DNA of 64,000 bases, from positions 33,297 to 97,296 of the forward strand of contig WEDG01005165.1 in the NCBI GenBank assembly GCA_017591395.1. Direction: 5' to 3'. Shown one piece after another: positions 34,019 through 44,855 of the stretch. How positions within the stretch are numbered: position 1 is the stretch's first letter; every line of letters starts with the position of its first letter. Source of the DNA: Schistocephalus solidus. Its lineage: Eukaryota > Platyhelminthes > Cestoda > Diphyllobothriidea > Diphyllobothriidae. The notes beneath the pieces are model-generated. The model had not been told where the DNA came from. It was given only the letters and a program-made list of their open reading frames with translations, and made no database searches. Position numbers and translations under genes: made by a program.

Positions 34019-34438
34019 GACAGTTAGACCGTCGATTTTTACGAGGTCCACCGTATGCTCCACACCAGATGGTGTAGGGACGGTGACTTGCGCGTGAATT
34101 AGTTTGAAGTGAAAGTAGCCTTGCGCTGCGGCTACCGCACTCTCTCCTCCTCCCCCACCTGAGCCCGGAATCACGACAAAGTCAAGAAGACCGGAGATTG
34201 GAGAGGTGCAGGTGGCTGGCGCGGCCGGAGCCGCCCCTGCGCGTACCACCAAACCTGGCTCGGATCCCACGGAGTGGGAGTGCCATAAAGGCAACATTAA
34301 GAAGAAGCCAATGCAGCCTGACTCTCAGTCCGCCAGTCAGCCAGTCCACACACAACACACATTAGGCTGACCACGTGGTCTGAGTTATCCCGTCAGTTGG
34401 CAACATTCCAAGCCACGGCTTTTAGCGCACCGTGATAG
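34019..34438 (-). repeat. M1 module, full length
   Basis: Opening hairpin at about 34415-34438 and end AGACCGTCGATTTTTACGAG at 34024-34043. It is very similar to 9955-10380. It lies between the plus-strand LINE copy e and the minus-strand LINE copy f, in the orientation of copy f. Confidence 0.85.
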
Positions 34439-34444
34439 TTTCAA

Positions 34445-35977
34445 GCCATCTGGCCATCTCAGCTTCAGTATTCTGCGGAGGCAGCTGAGATGAAAGTGAT
34501 TCAGCTTCCTGGCTAGGTTCGAGTAGACAGTCCAGGTCTCCGCTCCGTAAAGGAGTGTCGTCAAGACGACGGACTTGTACATCTTATGTTTGGTGCTCAG
34601 GTGAATACCGTGGTGGCGAAGAGGTCCATGCTCCTTTGCATGTCTTCCTCCATCACGGTGTTAAGGGCGTAGTCGTCCGGAAAGAGCAAGTCATGGACTG
34701 TAGTCATAGACACGCGCGTTGAAGCCTGCATACGTCGACTGTTGAGATGGTGCCCGTCAGTTCTGGAAATCTGCTACACGTCCCGGAGGGTTTCTGGTAG
34801 GGAAGGTGGCAGATCCAGGTTATTGTTCGTGTCCAATTGAGGAGCCTGTCAATGACAGCATCGGAGATGGCTGATGAGAAATTAAGGACATTTCTGAAGT
34901 GCTCGGCCCAGCGCTTCAGAATTTGCGATTTCTTTGTCAACAGTGTTGTGGTGTGAGAGCTGATCAGCGGTGCGGTCCCCTTGATGCAGGGACCGTAGAT
35001 GGCCTTCATGGCTTTGAAAAAGTTTTTCATTTCATTGCGGTCCGCATACCCCTGGATTTCCTCAGCCTTTCGGATCATCCAGGCATCCTGCATCTCCCGC
35101 AGCCGTTGCTGTAAAAGGCGCCGGCATCTGAAGAAGGCTGCTTTGGTGGCGTCAGTCCGAAGGTCCATGTAGGCTTTGTGTAGTCCATTATTCTCAGCGA
35201 GTAAGTTGGTAATGTCGGCGTCATTGTCGTCAACCAGTCCTGGTGTTGATGGCAAGCGCGTTCGAGGACTTCGAGGGTGGTGGACTGGATGACATTTCGC
35301 AGTTGACACCATCGTGTTTCCATGGTGCCGTTATTATCTGGAGCATACAGGTCCTCCAGTTTCTCGGTTATTTGGTTGCTGAAATCAAAACAGTGAGCAG
35401 GCAAATTTAACAAACGAGTATTTAACTTACCTGGCAGCCTCTTACCTTGGGGACTTCATCGGGGTTGCAGTCGGAGCCTCATCTGGGAGATGACGAGGCG
35501 GTGATCTGGCCAACCATCGGCATCGCGGATCACCTTGGTTACCAGCCTGTCCTGTTGATCTCGCCTCTGAACGAGAACATAGTCCAGCAGATGCCAGCGC
35601 CGCGACCGAGGGTGCATCCACGTGGCATTCTCGCGCGTCGGAAGGCGGAAGAAGGTGTTGGTCAGCAGGAGACGGTGTTTCTTACACGTTCGCAGAAGAA
35701 GGAGGTCGTTATCATTACAGCTACCGAGACCGTGGGGCACAGCGCTCCCTGCCAGGCAGCGTGGTTCGTCCCCACGTGGGCGTTGAATTCACCAAGGACA
35801 ATTAACTTGTCCATCTTCGGCACAGTCACCAGCAGGGCGTGCAGGTCCTCGTAGAATTTGTCCTTCGCCGCAAAGAAGCTCGTCATTGGGGCAACGTAGG
35901 CGCTGGTGATGGTGGCGAACTGGTCTCCCCGAAGAGGCAGGCGGAGGCTCATCAGGCGATCATTGATACCCTGCAGC
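34445..35977 (-). mobile_element. LINE copy f: endonuclease and pre-RT with two internal deletions
   Basis: Minus strand. Endonuclease part from [20 protein letters not shown] (about 35960) through [13 protein letters not shown] (DFN changed to EFN), LLDYVLVQRRDQQDRLVTKV and DHRLVISQ (35500). The linker follows, then a 202-codon pre-RT frame (34704-35312) with LRTDATKAAFFRCRRLLQQR and KRWAEHFRNVLNFSS. A junction at about 34766 jumps over the RT core to ELTGTISTVDV, and a second at about 34615 jumps from [12 protein letters not shown] to IHLSTK-type sequence. The element ends at KLRW. Confidence 0.8.
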
Positions 35978-36540
35978 CCTGGCCCTTCCCACATGCCCGC
36001 ACTGTCAAAGCACCTTCCGCGCGCGAATCGGCCTGGTTGGACATCTTCGGACGCAATGCACCAACAATCCGACAATTCCAACTTCAACGTCAAATTCTGT
36101 CAACCCTCCTTCCGACTCCCCCATCCTCACACACGGCCTCAATTCCATTACTCCCACCATCATAGAGACCACACCCCAGTACCTACCGCCTGTTACCTCT
36201 ACCACCGCCACCGACCCTACCGCTACCAGCGATGGGGTCTCTCTCCTAAACTGTCCTCAATGCGACCGCACATTCAACTCACGCGTCGGCCTGGTTGGTC
36301 ACCTTCAAATCCATTGCACGGAGGCTAGTGAACTAGTGCCTGGGGCTCCGACTTACAGTCGACACACCCGCCTCCACTGCCCTCACTGCTCCCGCATATT
36401 TACACACCGCATCGACCTATTAGGACACATGCGCCTCCACGATAACCTGCGGTAAACCACCGGAGGATAAGCCACATCAGCGCACAATCCCTACACAAAT
36501 GCATAGACAATACCCTTACCATCCTCATATCCCTGAGAAT
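35978..36540 (+). mobile_element. LINE copy g: zinc-finger tail and 3'UTR, opposite orientation
   Basis: Plus strand. First finger ([24 protein letters not shown], about 35990-36060), Thr/Pro-rich linker, then CDRTFNSRVGLVGHLQIH, then CPHCSRIFTHRIDLLGHMRL, and a stop TAA at 36453-36455. A roughly 85 bp 3'UTR ends in GAATATA before M2. It has one finger fewer than copy c. It abuts LINE copy f head-on at 35977, so the pair form an inverted junction. Confidence 0.75.
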
Positions 36541-37350
36541 ATAACGGTCTCCTAGAAACCGTGGCTTGGAATGCTGCCAATCTGACGCTTACGCCAGACC
36601 ACGCCGTCGGCCCAGTGTATGTGCTGTGTGTGTCGAGTGGCTGGCCAGTGGACTGGGAGTCAGACGGCGATGGCTCCTCCATATCTCTTGATTTAGTGAA
36701 TCCTAGTGTGCGCGTTATGGCGGCTATGTCGCGCGAGGACGAGTACGCCGCCCCGTCAGCCAATACGCCCACTCCCTAATCAGATAATTGACTGGCTCGG
36801 ACGGGGGTCTGATTATGGGTCGGGGGAGACAGCGATGTCGACATCTCAGCGCATTTTCCTCACTATACACAATCTGACGTGCTTGAAACTATCACGGTGG
36901 GGTAAAAGCCGTGACTTAGAAGGTTGCCAACTGCCGGGAACACTCAGACCTTGCAGTCAGCCCAATGTGTGTTTTGTGTGGAGTGGCTGACTGGCGGACT
37001 GAGAGTCAGGCTGCGATAGCTCCTTCTTAACGTGACGTCTGGCTATCTCACGCATGTGGGATGTGAGCCGTTCAATCCCCTGTTGTTTTGAAATCCTGGT
37101 GCTTTTGTTTGGGGGGGCCAGTTCGTGTACGTATTTCACGTAGACGAGGTCACCAGAAGCTGCGCCCACTTCCTCATCAGACAACTGACCGGCTTGGAAT
37201 GTGGTTTGTTTGTGGGGGTGGGGGAGAGATTGAGGTCAACAACTCAGCGCATTTTCCTCACTACAAACAATCTGACGCCCTTGAAACTATCACGGTGCGT
37301 TAAAGGCCGTGGCTTGGAAGGTTGCCAACTGACGGGATAACTCGGAACTT
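36541..37350 (+). repeat. tail modules M2-M3 and an M1 stub
   Basis: M2 (36541-36889) opens with ACGGTCTCCTAGAAACCGT. M3 (36890-37288) has GTGACGTCTGGCTATCTCAC and CGTAGACGAGGTCACC. A 60 bp M1 beginning (37289-37350) has an intact hairpin and stops at ATAACTCGGAAC. All follow the LINE 3'UTR in the same orientation, supporting the idea that the modules are the LINE tail. Confidence 0.8.
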
Positions 37351-37539
37351 GGCAGGATCGTCCTTACTTTTTTTATCGATGTTCCTTTATGAGATTAGAG
37401 AAGGGTTAATCGAGTTGAGATATCTGACGTGGCCAATGCGTGCCTGAATATCCGTTGGTGATGTAATCACAGTTGCATAGGGCGAGTGGTCGCGTCGTTG
37501 GTGCACTGCACTTTAATTTTGTGAATTGCTATTATCACC

Positions 37540-37815
37540 GCTATTCGACTGGCTACGAAGATAACTGCTCCAATCCGTGTGCCAGTGCCCCACGCCCAAT
37601 CCATTTTTATGCGAGGTCTTTACAGGTCTCCGGATTGATTTGACGGGGGTTGAGAAAGGGCTTTAGAGTGTTCGGTTTCAACACTTTTTGTGATCAGTAG
37701 TACCGAGGTTGCCGTAAAATAATCGTTTGGGCGTGGGCTCTCCATTAATCCTCCCGACGTAGTCTATCCATCGCAACTCTATTCTCCCCGGAATGGCGTA
37801 GATACTGTGATTGTA
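37540..37815 (-). mobile_element. diverged LINE C-terminal fragment (distant family)
   Basis: The nucleotide order resembles the basic C-terminal region of the main LINE on the minus strand. It has a stretch like the YEANR/PAWRR-coding segment (37545-37620), a GTTTGATTT-like QLQIN region, a KDTLKK-like region (37640-37690), then ATCGTTTGGG and CTATCCATCGCAACTC. The similarity is patchy and no frame is open, so this is an old or different subfamily. Confidence 0.35.
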
Positions 37816-38048
37816 GTGACTGTACTCTTGCCCTTGGAAGCGGTGACCGGTGGCATAATTGTGCCGAAAACATTAATTACTTCGGTAATAATTTAACCCC
37901 AAGTCACTCCTACCATTAAAACTCCCGCTGCAAAGGAACCTCACGTAATCCCAGATGTACTCCGACAGGCTTCAGCTCAGACACGTGCGTCCCGGCAGTC
38001 AAGGCCACCCACGCGCCAACATGGCATGCCACCCAGAGGAAAATGCGA
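37816..38048. other. no gene recognised
   Basis: No recognisable feature. Confidence 0.35.
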
Positions 38049-38870
38049 CATGGCAGTTCGATCGTCGATTCCCTCGGTGTCCAACTTGCACCCTGCAACA
38101 GGGTGGGCGTGTGGTGCCTGTTCTCACGCCCTAGTAGCAAGCGTATATCGAGGCGATAGCGGGGTGATATCGGATTTTTCGCTATATGTATATCGAGTCT
38201 ACAGCGACTTTGTCCGGCGGATTTATATCGAGGCGATATCGAATTTTCGAGATACTCAAAAATGGCGACAGCATGCAGTACAGTATTGCGGGTTATTTGT
38301 TTATTTGGCTTAAAAACGGCCGCGGCCGCCGGCGTCGTCACTGTCTCATTTTACCAAGCCTTGCGTAAGCACGCATGCGTGACAACGTCCGCCCACGCGC
38401 GTGACGCGATCTCCTCTTTCCGACACCGTGACGTCGATCGATATTCCTCTTCCCATCGATTGCTTGCAGCCGCGCACACTTCGTGCCTGGAAAAACAATC
38501 AAAAACGGCTGAAACGGCCGGCGACATGACTCGCGTGAAGAGGTTAGCGATAACTACTATTTCTGTCAGTGAAAGCTAGCCCAACTCAATCTGCCTTTTC
38601 CGACTTCTGACCTTCGTGTTGCGACTACTGGGAAATCGCGTCGGCGTACCCTCCTACTTCTACAGGCGCAGGGACGGTGAATTTCGCGCGAATGAGTTTG
38701 TCATAGTAGTGACTATCACACTCTCTCCTCCCTCATCCATCTGGGTCCGATGTCATGAGAGAAACAAGAAGATGGGAGGCGGGGTCGAGTGCAGGTGGCT
38801 GGAACGGTGCAAACCCGCACCTAGGTGTGCCACCACACTCTCGGGTCCGCGCACAAAATACCAGGAATTC
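38049..38870 (-). repeat. M1 module split by a GC-rich insert
   Basis: M1 end sequence GGCAGTTCGATCGTCGATTC (38054-38073) and M1 body sequence from GCAGGGACGGTGAATTTCGC (about 38668) to GTGCCACCACACTC (about 38852) are in the right order and orientation. They are separated by about 560 bp of unrelated, CG-rich DNA. Confidence 0.5.
38104..38661 (+). other. CG-rich 558 bp segment with a possible short exon
   Basis: Flanked by ACAGG at 38099-38103 and 38662-38666. It contains two related TATCGAGGCGATA-type motifs (near 38137-38155 and 38226-38243) and a well-placed ATG at 38262 after AAAA. That frame (105 codons) begins MATACSTVLRVICLFGLKTA, a short hydrophobic stretch, and has a GTAAGC donor-like site at 38365-38370. 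A small single-pass membrane protein exon is possible; a weak resemblance to MIC13/QIL1-type N-termini is not enough to name it. It may instead be an unknown mobile element. Confidence 0.25.
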
Positions 38871-39389
38871 AAACGCATCCGATGGTTCATAGAAAGAAAT
38901 ATGCTCTGAAAGGCTCGACCTTATCGTCTTTTCCCCCTGCCAAAGCATCAGTCCGAGATGCGAAAGGGCGCAGAGGCTGAAAGAGCTACACAGGCCGTCT
39001 GCGCGTGCCAAACACACATGAACTGTCTCCTCAAAAAATACGCCAGGATTTCATACAAATAAATGGATGGCCCGGATCTCACATAGTGCAATAGAGACCA
39101 CGTAGAGAAAGAACAAAAGGGCACGCCTGTAGTGACCCAAAACCGTGCGCATGTTGAACGCTGAACCGCTCGCGTCCACATGCACGTACGAACCAGTGAC
39201 TGTCTGGTCCTCGACAATCCTGGCTGTCCACACCTGCACACCCTCTTCAAGACTGACTCACAACTGACCTCTCTGGTACGCGTGACGAACGGACGGTCTC
39301 AGACGCGGAGGCTGGAAGTACCCTCGTCCGGCAGCCAACTTCTTCCGACCCCCTCGGTGATAGTTCTATACAGAATAAACGATCAGAGG
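38871..39389. other. no gene recognised; faint M3 remnant
   Basis: No gene. A patch at about 39035-39110 (CCAGGATTTCATACAA ... CCGGATCTCACATAG) follows the order of minus-strand M3. Confidence 0.35.
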
Positions 39390-39975
39390 ACTCATCCGAG
39401 CAGCCCGGAGGGTATGGCGCGGGGGATGGGGACGGGGGGCATTGTTGTTTGTTTGAGTTTTACGACCGCGTTTTTTTACGATCTGCGAGCCGCGGCCGGC
39501 TGCAGAAGACGTGAGACCCAGCATTTGTTTAGGGCAACTTTTCTAGCCCCTTCCTCCGCAATGCTGTTCCTTAGTAGGGTTGCTCGGACATCCCAGACGG
39601 CTGCCGAACTCCACTATGGGTCACAGTTTTGTTTTAGTGAGGAGGCGACCCGAGTTTGCCTGGGCTGCCGATTGGGTTGCTGTCACCTCCCCAGTTGGAG
39701 TTTTTGAAAGGGGGAAGGGAGGTGGGAAGGTCGGGAGTCAGACATACCTCGTGTGGAGGCGAACACAACACCGGAGACCCTCACCTGGGTTAGTCCGCCG
39801 GTTGTGACGGTTGCCCGGGGTGTGGCCGCTTTGAAGAACCGTACATCGAGGAACCACAGGTGAGAGTTGGCTATCACTTAGAGGCGGCCACAGGAGCATT
39901 CACCACCTGTACGAGACAAATGGAGCGAAAAAATGCTGTGTGATGCTAACTCTAACTAGTACACCCCTACACCCC
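39390..39975 (-). mobile_element. LINE copy h: 5'UTR only
   Basis: Minus-strand copy of the LINE 5'UTR, from GTACTAGTTAGAG at the 5' end (about 39962) through TTTGTCTCGTACAGGTGGTG, CTGGGATGTCCGAGCAACCC and CAAACAAACAACAATG to about 39395, just before where the endonuclease would begin. The element ends there. Its 5' end directly abuts the end of the M1 module of the next array. Confidence 0.8.
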
Positions 39976-39978
39976 ATA

Positions 39979-41446
39979 TGAAAGTTCGACCGTCGATTTC
40001 GAGGAGGTCCATCGTATGCTCCACATCAGGTGGTGCAGGGACGGTGACTTGCGCGTTAATTAGTTTTAAGTGATAGTAGCTTTGCGCTGCAGCTACCACA
40101 CTCTCTCCTCCTCCCCCACCTGAACCCGGTGTTAAGACAGAGTCAAAAAAAACCGAAGATGGGAGAGGGCGCCGGTGGCTGGCGCGGCCGGAGCCGCCCC
40201 TGGGCGTGCCACCGCACCTGGCTCGGAGCCCACGGAGTGGAAGTGCCATAAAGGCCACATTAAAAAGGAGCCATTGCAACCTGACTCTCAGTCCGCCAGT
40301 CAGCCACTCCACACAAAACAAACATTGGGCTGATCACGCGGTCCGAGTTATCCCGTCAGTTGGCAACCTTCATAGCCACGGCTTTTAGCGCACCGTGGTA
40401 GTTTCAAGCGCGTCAGATTGTTTATAGTGAGGAAAATACGCTGAGCTCTCGACCTCACTCTCTCCCCCACAATCAGACCACTGTCCGAGCCGGTCAGTTG
40501 TCTAATGCGGAAGCGGGCGCAGCTGCTGCTGACCTCGTCTACGTGTACTACGTACACAACCTGGCCCCCCAAACACAAGCACCAGGATTTCACACAACAG
40601 GGGGTTGAACGGCTTACATCTCACATGTGTGAGATAGCCAGAGGTCACGTTAAGAAGAAGCCATCGCAGCCTGTCTCTCAGACCACCAGTCAGCCACACC
40701 ACACAACACACACTGGACTAACTGCGAGGTCTGAGTGTAATTGTCAGTTGGCAACCTTCCAACCGCGGCACTCAACGTTACCGCACACTCTTCTCCTACC
40801 CCACCTGAGCCCGGTCTCACGACACAGGCAAGAAGACCGGAGATGAGAGAGGTCGCAGGTGGCTGGCGCGTCCGGAGCCGCCCCTGGGCGTGCCACAACA
40901 CCTGGCTCGGATCCCACGGAGTGGGAGTGCCATAAACACCAAATTAAGAAGGAGCCATTGTAGTCTGACTCTCAGTCCGCCAGTCAGCCACTCCACAAAA
41001 AAACACGCATTGGGCTGATCACGCGGTCCGAGTTATCCCGTCAGTTGGCAACCTTCCAAGCCACGGCTTTTAGCGCACCGTAATAGTTTTAAGCGCGTCA
41101 GATTGTTTATAGTGAGGAACATGCGCTGAGCTGTCGACCTCACTCTCTCCCCAACCCCCACCATCAGACACTGTCCGAGCCGGTCATTTGCCTGATGTGG
41201 GAGTGGGCCCATTGGCTGACGGATTGGCGTACCCGTCTTCGCGCGCCACAGCACGACCTGGCCCCCATAACGCACACACCAGGATTCACAAACTCAGGGG
41301 ATATGGAGCAGCCATCGTCGTCTGACTCCCAGTCCACTGGTCAGCCACTCGACACACACAACACATACACTGAGCCGATGGCGTGGTCTTGTGTAAGCGT
41401 CAGATTGGCAGCCTTCCCAGCCACGGTTTCTAGGAAACCGTGATAT
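39979..41446 (-). repeat. four-module array M2-M1t-M3-M1 (LINE tail)
   Basis: Minus strand, read from the right: M2 (41446-41085), shortened M1t (41084-40794), M3 (40793-40401) and M1 (40400-39979). Each opens with the CACGG...CCGTGG hairpin or the M3 variant GCGGTAACGTTGAGTGCCGC. The order and sequence match 18800-20062. The array follows the 3'UTR of LINE copy i without a gap, and the next LINE (copy h) starts right after M1. Confidence 0.85.
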
Positions 41447-41529
41447 ACTCTGGTAAATGGTAATTGTGAGGGTGTTGTCGATGTATTGGTGTAGGTAGTG
41501 TGCGATTATGTAGCTTAGTCTCCGGTGGT

Positions 41530-42430
41530 TTACCGGAGGTTGTCGTGGAGGCGCATGTATCCTAATAGGCCCATGCGGTGTGTAAATGTGCGGGAGCAGT
41601 GAGGGCAGTGAAAGCGGTTGCGTTGACTGTATTTCGAAGCCCCAGGCACTGGTTCACCAGCCTCCGTGCGATGGATTCGCAGGTGACCGACCAGGCCGAT
41701 GCGTGAGTTGAAGTTGCGGGCGCAGTGTGGGCAGGAGAAATCGGTAGAGGCTGGGAGGATGCCATTCATGGAAGTGGGGGTGGCAGGGGCGCTAAGAATG
41801 GCTGGAGTGGAGGGTGAGCATGGTGTATCAGTGTTGTCGGCATTGTGGTGAATTCGGCTGTCATGGATGCGCATGCGACCGAATAGACCCATGCGATGAG
41901 TGAATGCGCGAGGACAGTGAGGGCAGTGGAGGCGCCGATCTCTGCTGTGTGATGGTGCTCCAGGCACTGGCTCACCGGTCTCTGTACGATGTATTCGCAA
42001 GTGACCGACCAGGCCGATGCGTGAGGTGAATCTGCGGTCGCATTGAGTACAGCTTAGGAGAGATTCCCCATCGCTGATGGTGGTGGTGGTAGTGAAGGCG
42101 AAGGCGGTGGTGGTTGCGGTGGTGGGGTTAACAGGTGATGAGTAATGGGATGCGGTCTTTATGATGGTGGGAGTAATGGAATTGATACCAGTAGTGTGGG
42201 TGGGGGAATCCGAAGGAGGGTTGGCAGAATTTAACGTAGAAGTTGGAATTGTCGGATTGCTGGTTCATTGCATCCGAAGATGGCCGACCAGGCTGATTCG
42301 GGCACGGAAGGTGCGTTAACAACGCGGAACTGTTGGAAGGGCCTTGGCATTGGCGGTGTTGGTTCGGGGCACTGGTGACTTACGTGCCGCTCATTTGGCC
42401 TTGGCGGCGGTGATCCGGTTAGCCTCATAG
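41530..42430 (-). pseudogene. zinc-finger tail of LINE copy i
   Basis: An open frame of 156 codons to the stop at 41530-41532 encodes [40 protein letters not shown] and CPHCSRTFTHRMGLLGYMRL, with [18 protein letters not shown] just upstream. A first finger near 42290-42330 is interrupted by stops. Linkers have the form HRTEAGEPVPGA, longer than the TGEKP linkers of cellular C2H2 factors. Confidence 0.75.
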
Positions 42431-42529
42431 ATTTCTGAATCAGTCTTCACGGATCTTTTCCATGCCAGTCTCTCCTGGGCGAGGTCCTCCCTGGTCGTTT
42501 AGGTAGTCGCTCGTCGTCCACCCTCACAA

Positions 42530-43860
42530 GGTGGCCACTCCATCGCAGTTGCAGTTGTTTCAGCTGATCATAAATGCTGAGAAGTCCTGCTCGTTCCAAC
42601 ACTTCCGTGTCCTGTATCCTGTCTTGCCTGTCAGCTTTAGTATTCTGCGAAGGCAGCTGAGGTGGAAGTGGTTGAGCTTCCGCGCCTGCTTTTTGTAGAT
42701 CGTCCACGCCTCCTCTCCATACAGCAGCGTCAGCAATATGACAGATTTGTACATCTTGAGTTTGGTGCTGAAGTGGAGACCTTGTCGATTCCAGACTACG
42801 TACTGCATGCGTCCAAAGGCTTAGCTGGCTTTGGCGATCCCATGGGCAATCTCATCGTTGACTTTGGTGCTGTGGGAGAGATTGCTGCCCAGGTACGTGA
42901 AGATATCCAAAGATTTCAGTTGGGCGCCGTTGACATTGGTGTGAGCTCCGGCGTAGGTGGTATTTGGCGGCGGCTGATGCATCACAAAGTCTGAAGTTGT
43001 CACAGGCGGCAGTGAAGAGGTCCATGCTCCTATGTATTTTCTCTTCTTTCGTTGCATTGAGTGCGCAGTCGTCAGCGAAGAGAAGATCGTGGATGATAGC
43101 TGTGGAGACATGTGAGCGGAAGTGCATCCGTCGTTGGTTGAGTAGTCGGCCGTCCATCAAGTAGATGAGGCGGAACCCATGGGCATTCTTCACGGTAGAC
43201 GTCCTTTATCATCGCAGAGACCATGAGACTAAAGAGCGTAGGTACAAGGACGCAGCCCTGCTTCACACCGTTGGTCACTTCAAATGCATCGGATACTGTC
43301 CTGTTGTCAGTAACGCACGCCATCATCCCGTCGTGAAGCTGACGCACCATATGCGTGAAACGTTAATGAGAGCCGAATTTCTGCATGAGTTTCCACAACC
43401 CATCGCGATTCACCGTATCAAAGGCTTTCGCCAGATCCACGAAGGTAGGTTAGAGGTGATTCCGCATATCCTGGCACTTCTCTTGTAGCTGGCGAGCGGT
43501 GAAGATCATGTCGATTGTTCCTCGGTGTCATCGGAAGCCACATTGGCTTTCCGGGAGCAGTCCTTGCACCAGGTTAGCGTTCAGGCGACTGAGGAGAATG
43601 CGGGCGAAGATCTTTCCAGCGATGTTCAGCAGAGAGATTCCCCGATGGTTGTCGCAGAGTTGGCGGTTCCCTTTCTTCTTTTAGAGGTGGACAATGGTTG
43701 CGCCTTTGAAATCCCTGAGAGACTTGCCCTTGGTGCCACATCTCCCGGAAGAGCACTGTGAGTCGGTTCATCAGTTGGAGTCCGTCATGCTTGTAAATCT
43801 CAGCAGGGATCGCGTCCGAGCCGGGTGCTTTCCCGCTGGAGAGCTGCTGCACGGCTCTGA
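42530..43860 (-). pseudogene. reverse transcriptase of LINE copy i (subfamily B)
   Basis: Landmarks on the minus strand: LSSGKAPGSDAIPAEIYKHD (about 43845), FVDLAKAFDTVNRDGLW-like (about 43440-43390), MVRQLHDGMMACVTDN (43350), GVKQGCVLVPTLFSLMVSAM (about 43260), [12 protein letters not shown] (about 43085) and [20 protein letters not shown] (about 42700). Several frame changes occur. Confidence 0.8.
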
Positions 43861-43965
43861 TGTTTCTTGGAGAAAGGACGGGAGATCAAGGTCGGCGTTG
43901 ATTTCCAATTTATGCAGGTGATCGATGGCGGCGTCGGAGATGGTGGAGAGCTGATTGAGAACGCT

Positions 43966-44499
43966 TTAGTAATGTTCTGCCCATGGCGTCAGGATTGGCG
44001 TCTTCTCAGTGAGTAGCGTCCTGCCGTCGGCACTGAGAAGAGGGGCGATGCAGTGGACGGGAGGTCTGTAGACAGCCTTGGTGGCGGCGAAGAAGTTCTT
44101 CCATTCATTTCGGTCCACGTACCCTTGAATTTCCTCGGTTTTGCGCGTCACCCTGACATCCTGCATCTCCTTCAGCCTTTGCTGTTCAAGGTGGCGACTT
44201 CGGTAGAATGCTGTCTTGTTTGCAGCGGCAGGGCGATAAACATAGGTTTTGTGCAACTGGTTCTTCTCGACGAGCAGAGCGTTGATAGCTGCGTAGTTGT
44301 CATCGAACCATTCTTGGTGCTGACGATGTGCACGGCCGAGGAAATCCAGGGCGGTGGATTGGATGGTGTCCCCCAGCTGACACCAGCGGTTCTCCACGGA
44401 GATATCCACGTCGTCGACTGGAAGGTTGGCTAGTCGGTTGGCCAGTTCGTTGCTGAAATGGAGATGGTGAGCAGACATATTCAACAAAACAGTTTTCAT
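43966..44499 (-). pseudogene. linker/pre-RT region of LINE copy i
   Basis: A 177-codon open frame: LLNMSAHHLHFSNELANRL, GRAHRQHQEWFDDNYAAINA, a basic RSRHLEQQRLKEMQDVRVTR coiled segment and EIQGYVDRNEWKNFFAATKA. It corresponds to the segment between endonuclease and RT in all copies. It is one of the longest unbroken LINE pieces here. Confidence 0.75.
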
Positions 44500-44855
44500 C
44501 TTACCTTTTGGTCGCTTACCTTGGGGTTTTTTTCATGGTTGCAGACGAAGCCTCATCTTGAAGATGACAAGGTGGTGATCCGTCCATCCACCGGCACCGG
44601 GGATCATCTTTGTCAACAGCACGTCCTGTTTATCTCGCCTTCGGACGAGAACATAGTCCAAGAGGTGCCAGTGTCTCGACCGGGGGTGTACCCAAGTCGC
44701 ATTTTGTCGCAGCAGGAGGCGGAGGAAGGTGTTGGTCAGCAGGAAACATTGTTCCGCACAGGTTCACAGAAGAAGGAGGCCGTTATCGTTACGGCTACCG
44801 AGACCATGGGGACCCAGCACTCCTATCCACGAGGTACGGTCTGTCCCGACGCTAA

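Larger units (their letters stand above)
41447..44855 (-). mobile_element. LINE copy i: subfamily B RT with subfamily A tail
   Basis: Minus-strand element. Endonuclease C-terminus (44855-44530), linker and pre-RT (44499-43966), RT (about 43860-42600), junction region (about 42480-42500), zinc-finger tail (42430-41530) and 3'UTR (41529-41447). The RT half differs clearly from copies c and d but matches copy k (for example MDGRLLNQRRMHFR). The tail from about 42240 to 41447 is nearly identical to that of copy c. The 5'UTR and most of the endonuclease are missing. Confidence 0.82.

Noticed and set aside
35394..35450. Intron-like GTAAGT ... TTTGATTTCAG inside the LINE
   Set aside because: The same stretch occurs in copies d, f, j and l, but it reads through in frame (KLNTRLLNLPAHCFDFSNQ) and fits the linker of related LINE proteins, so it is coding.
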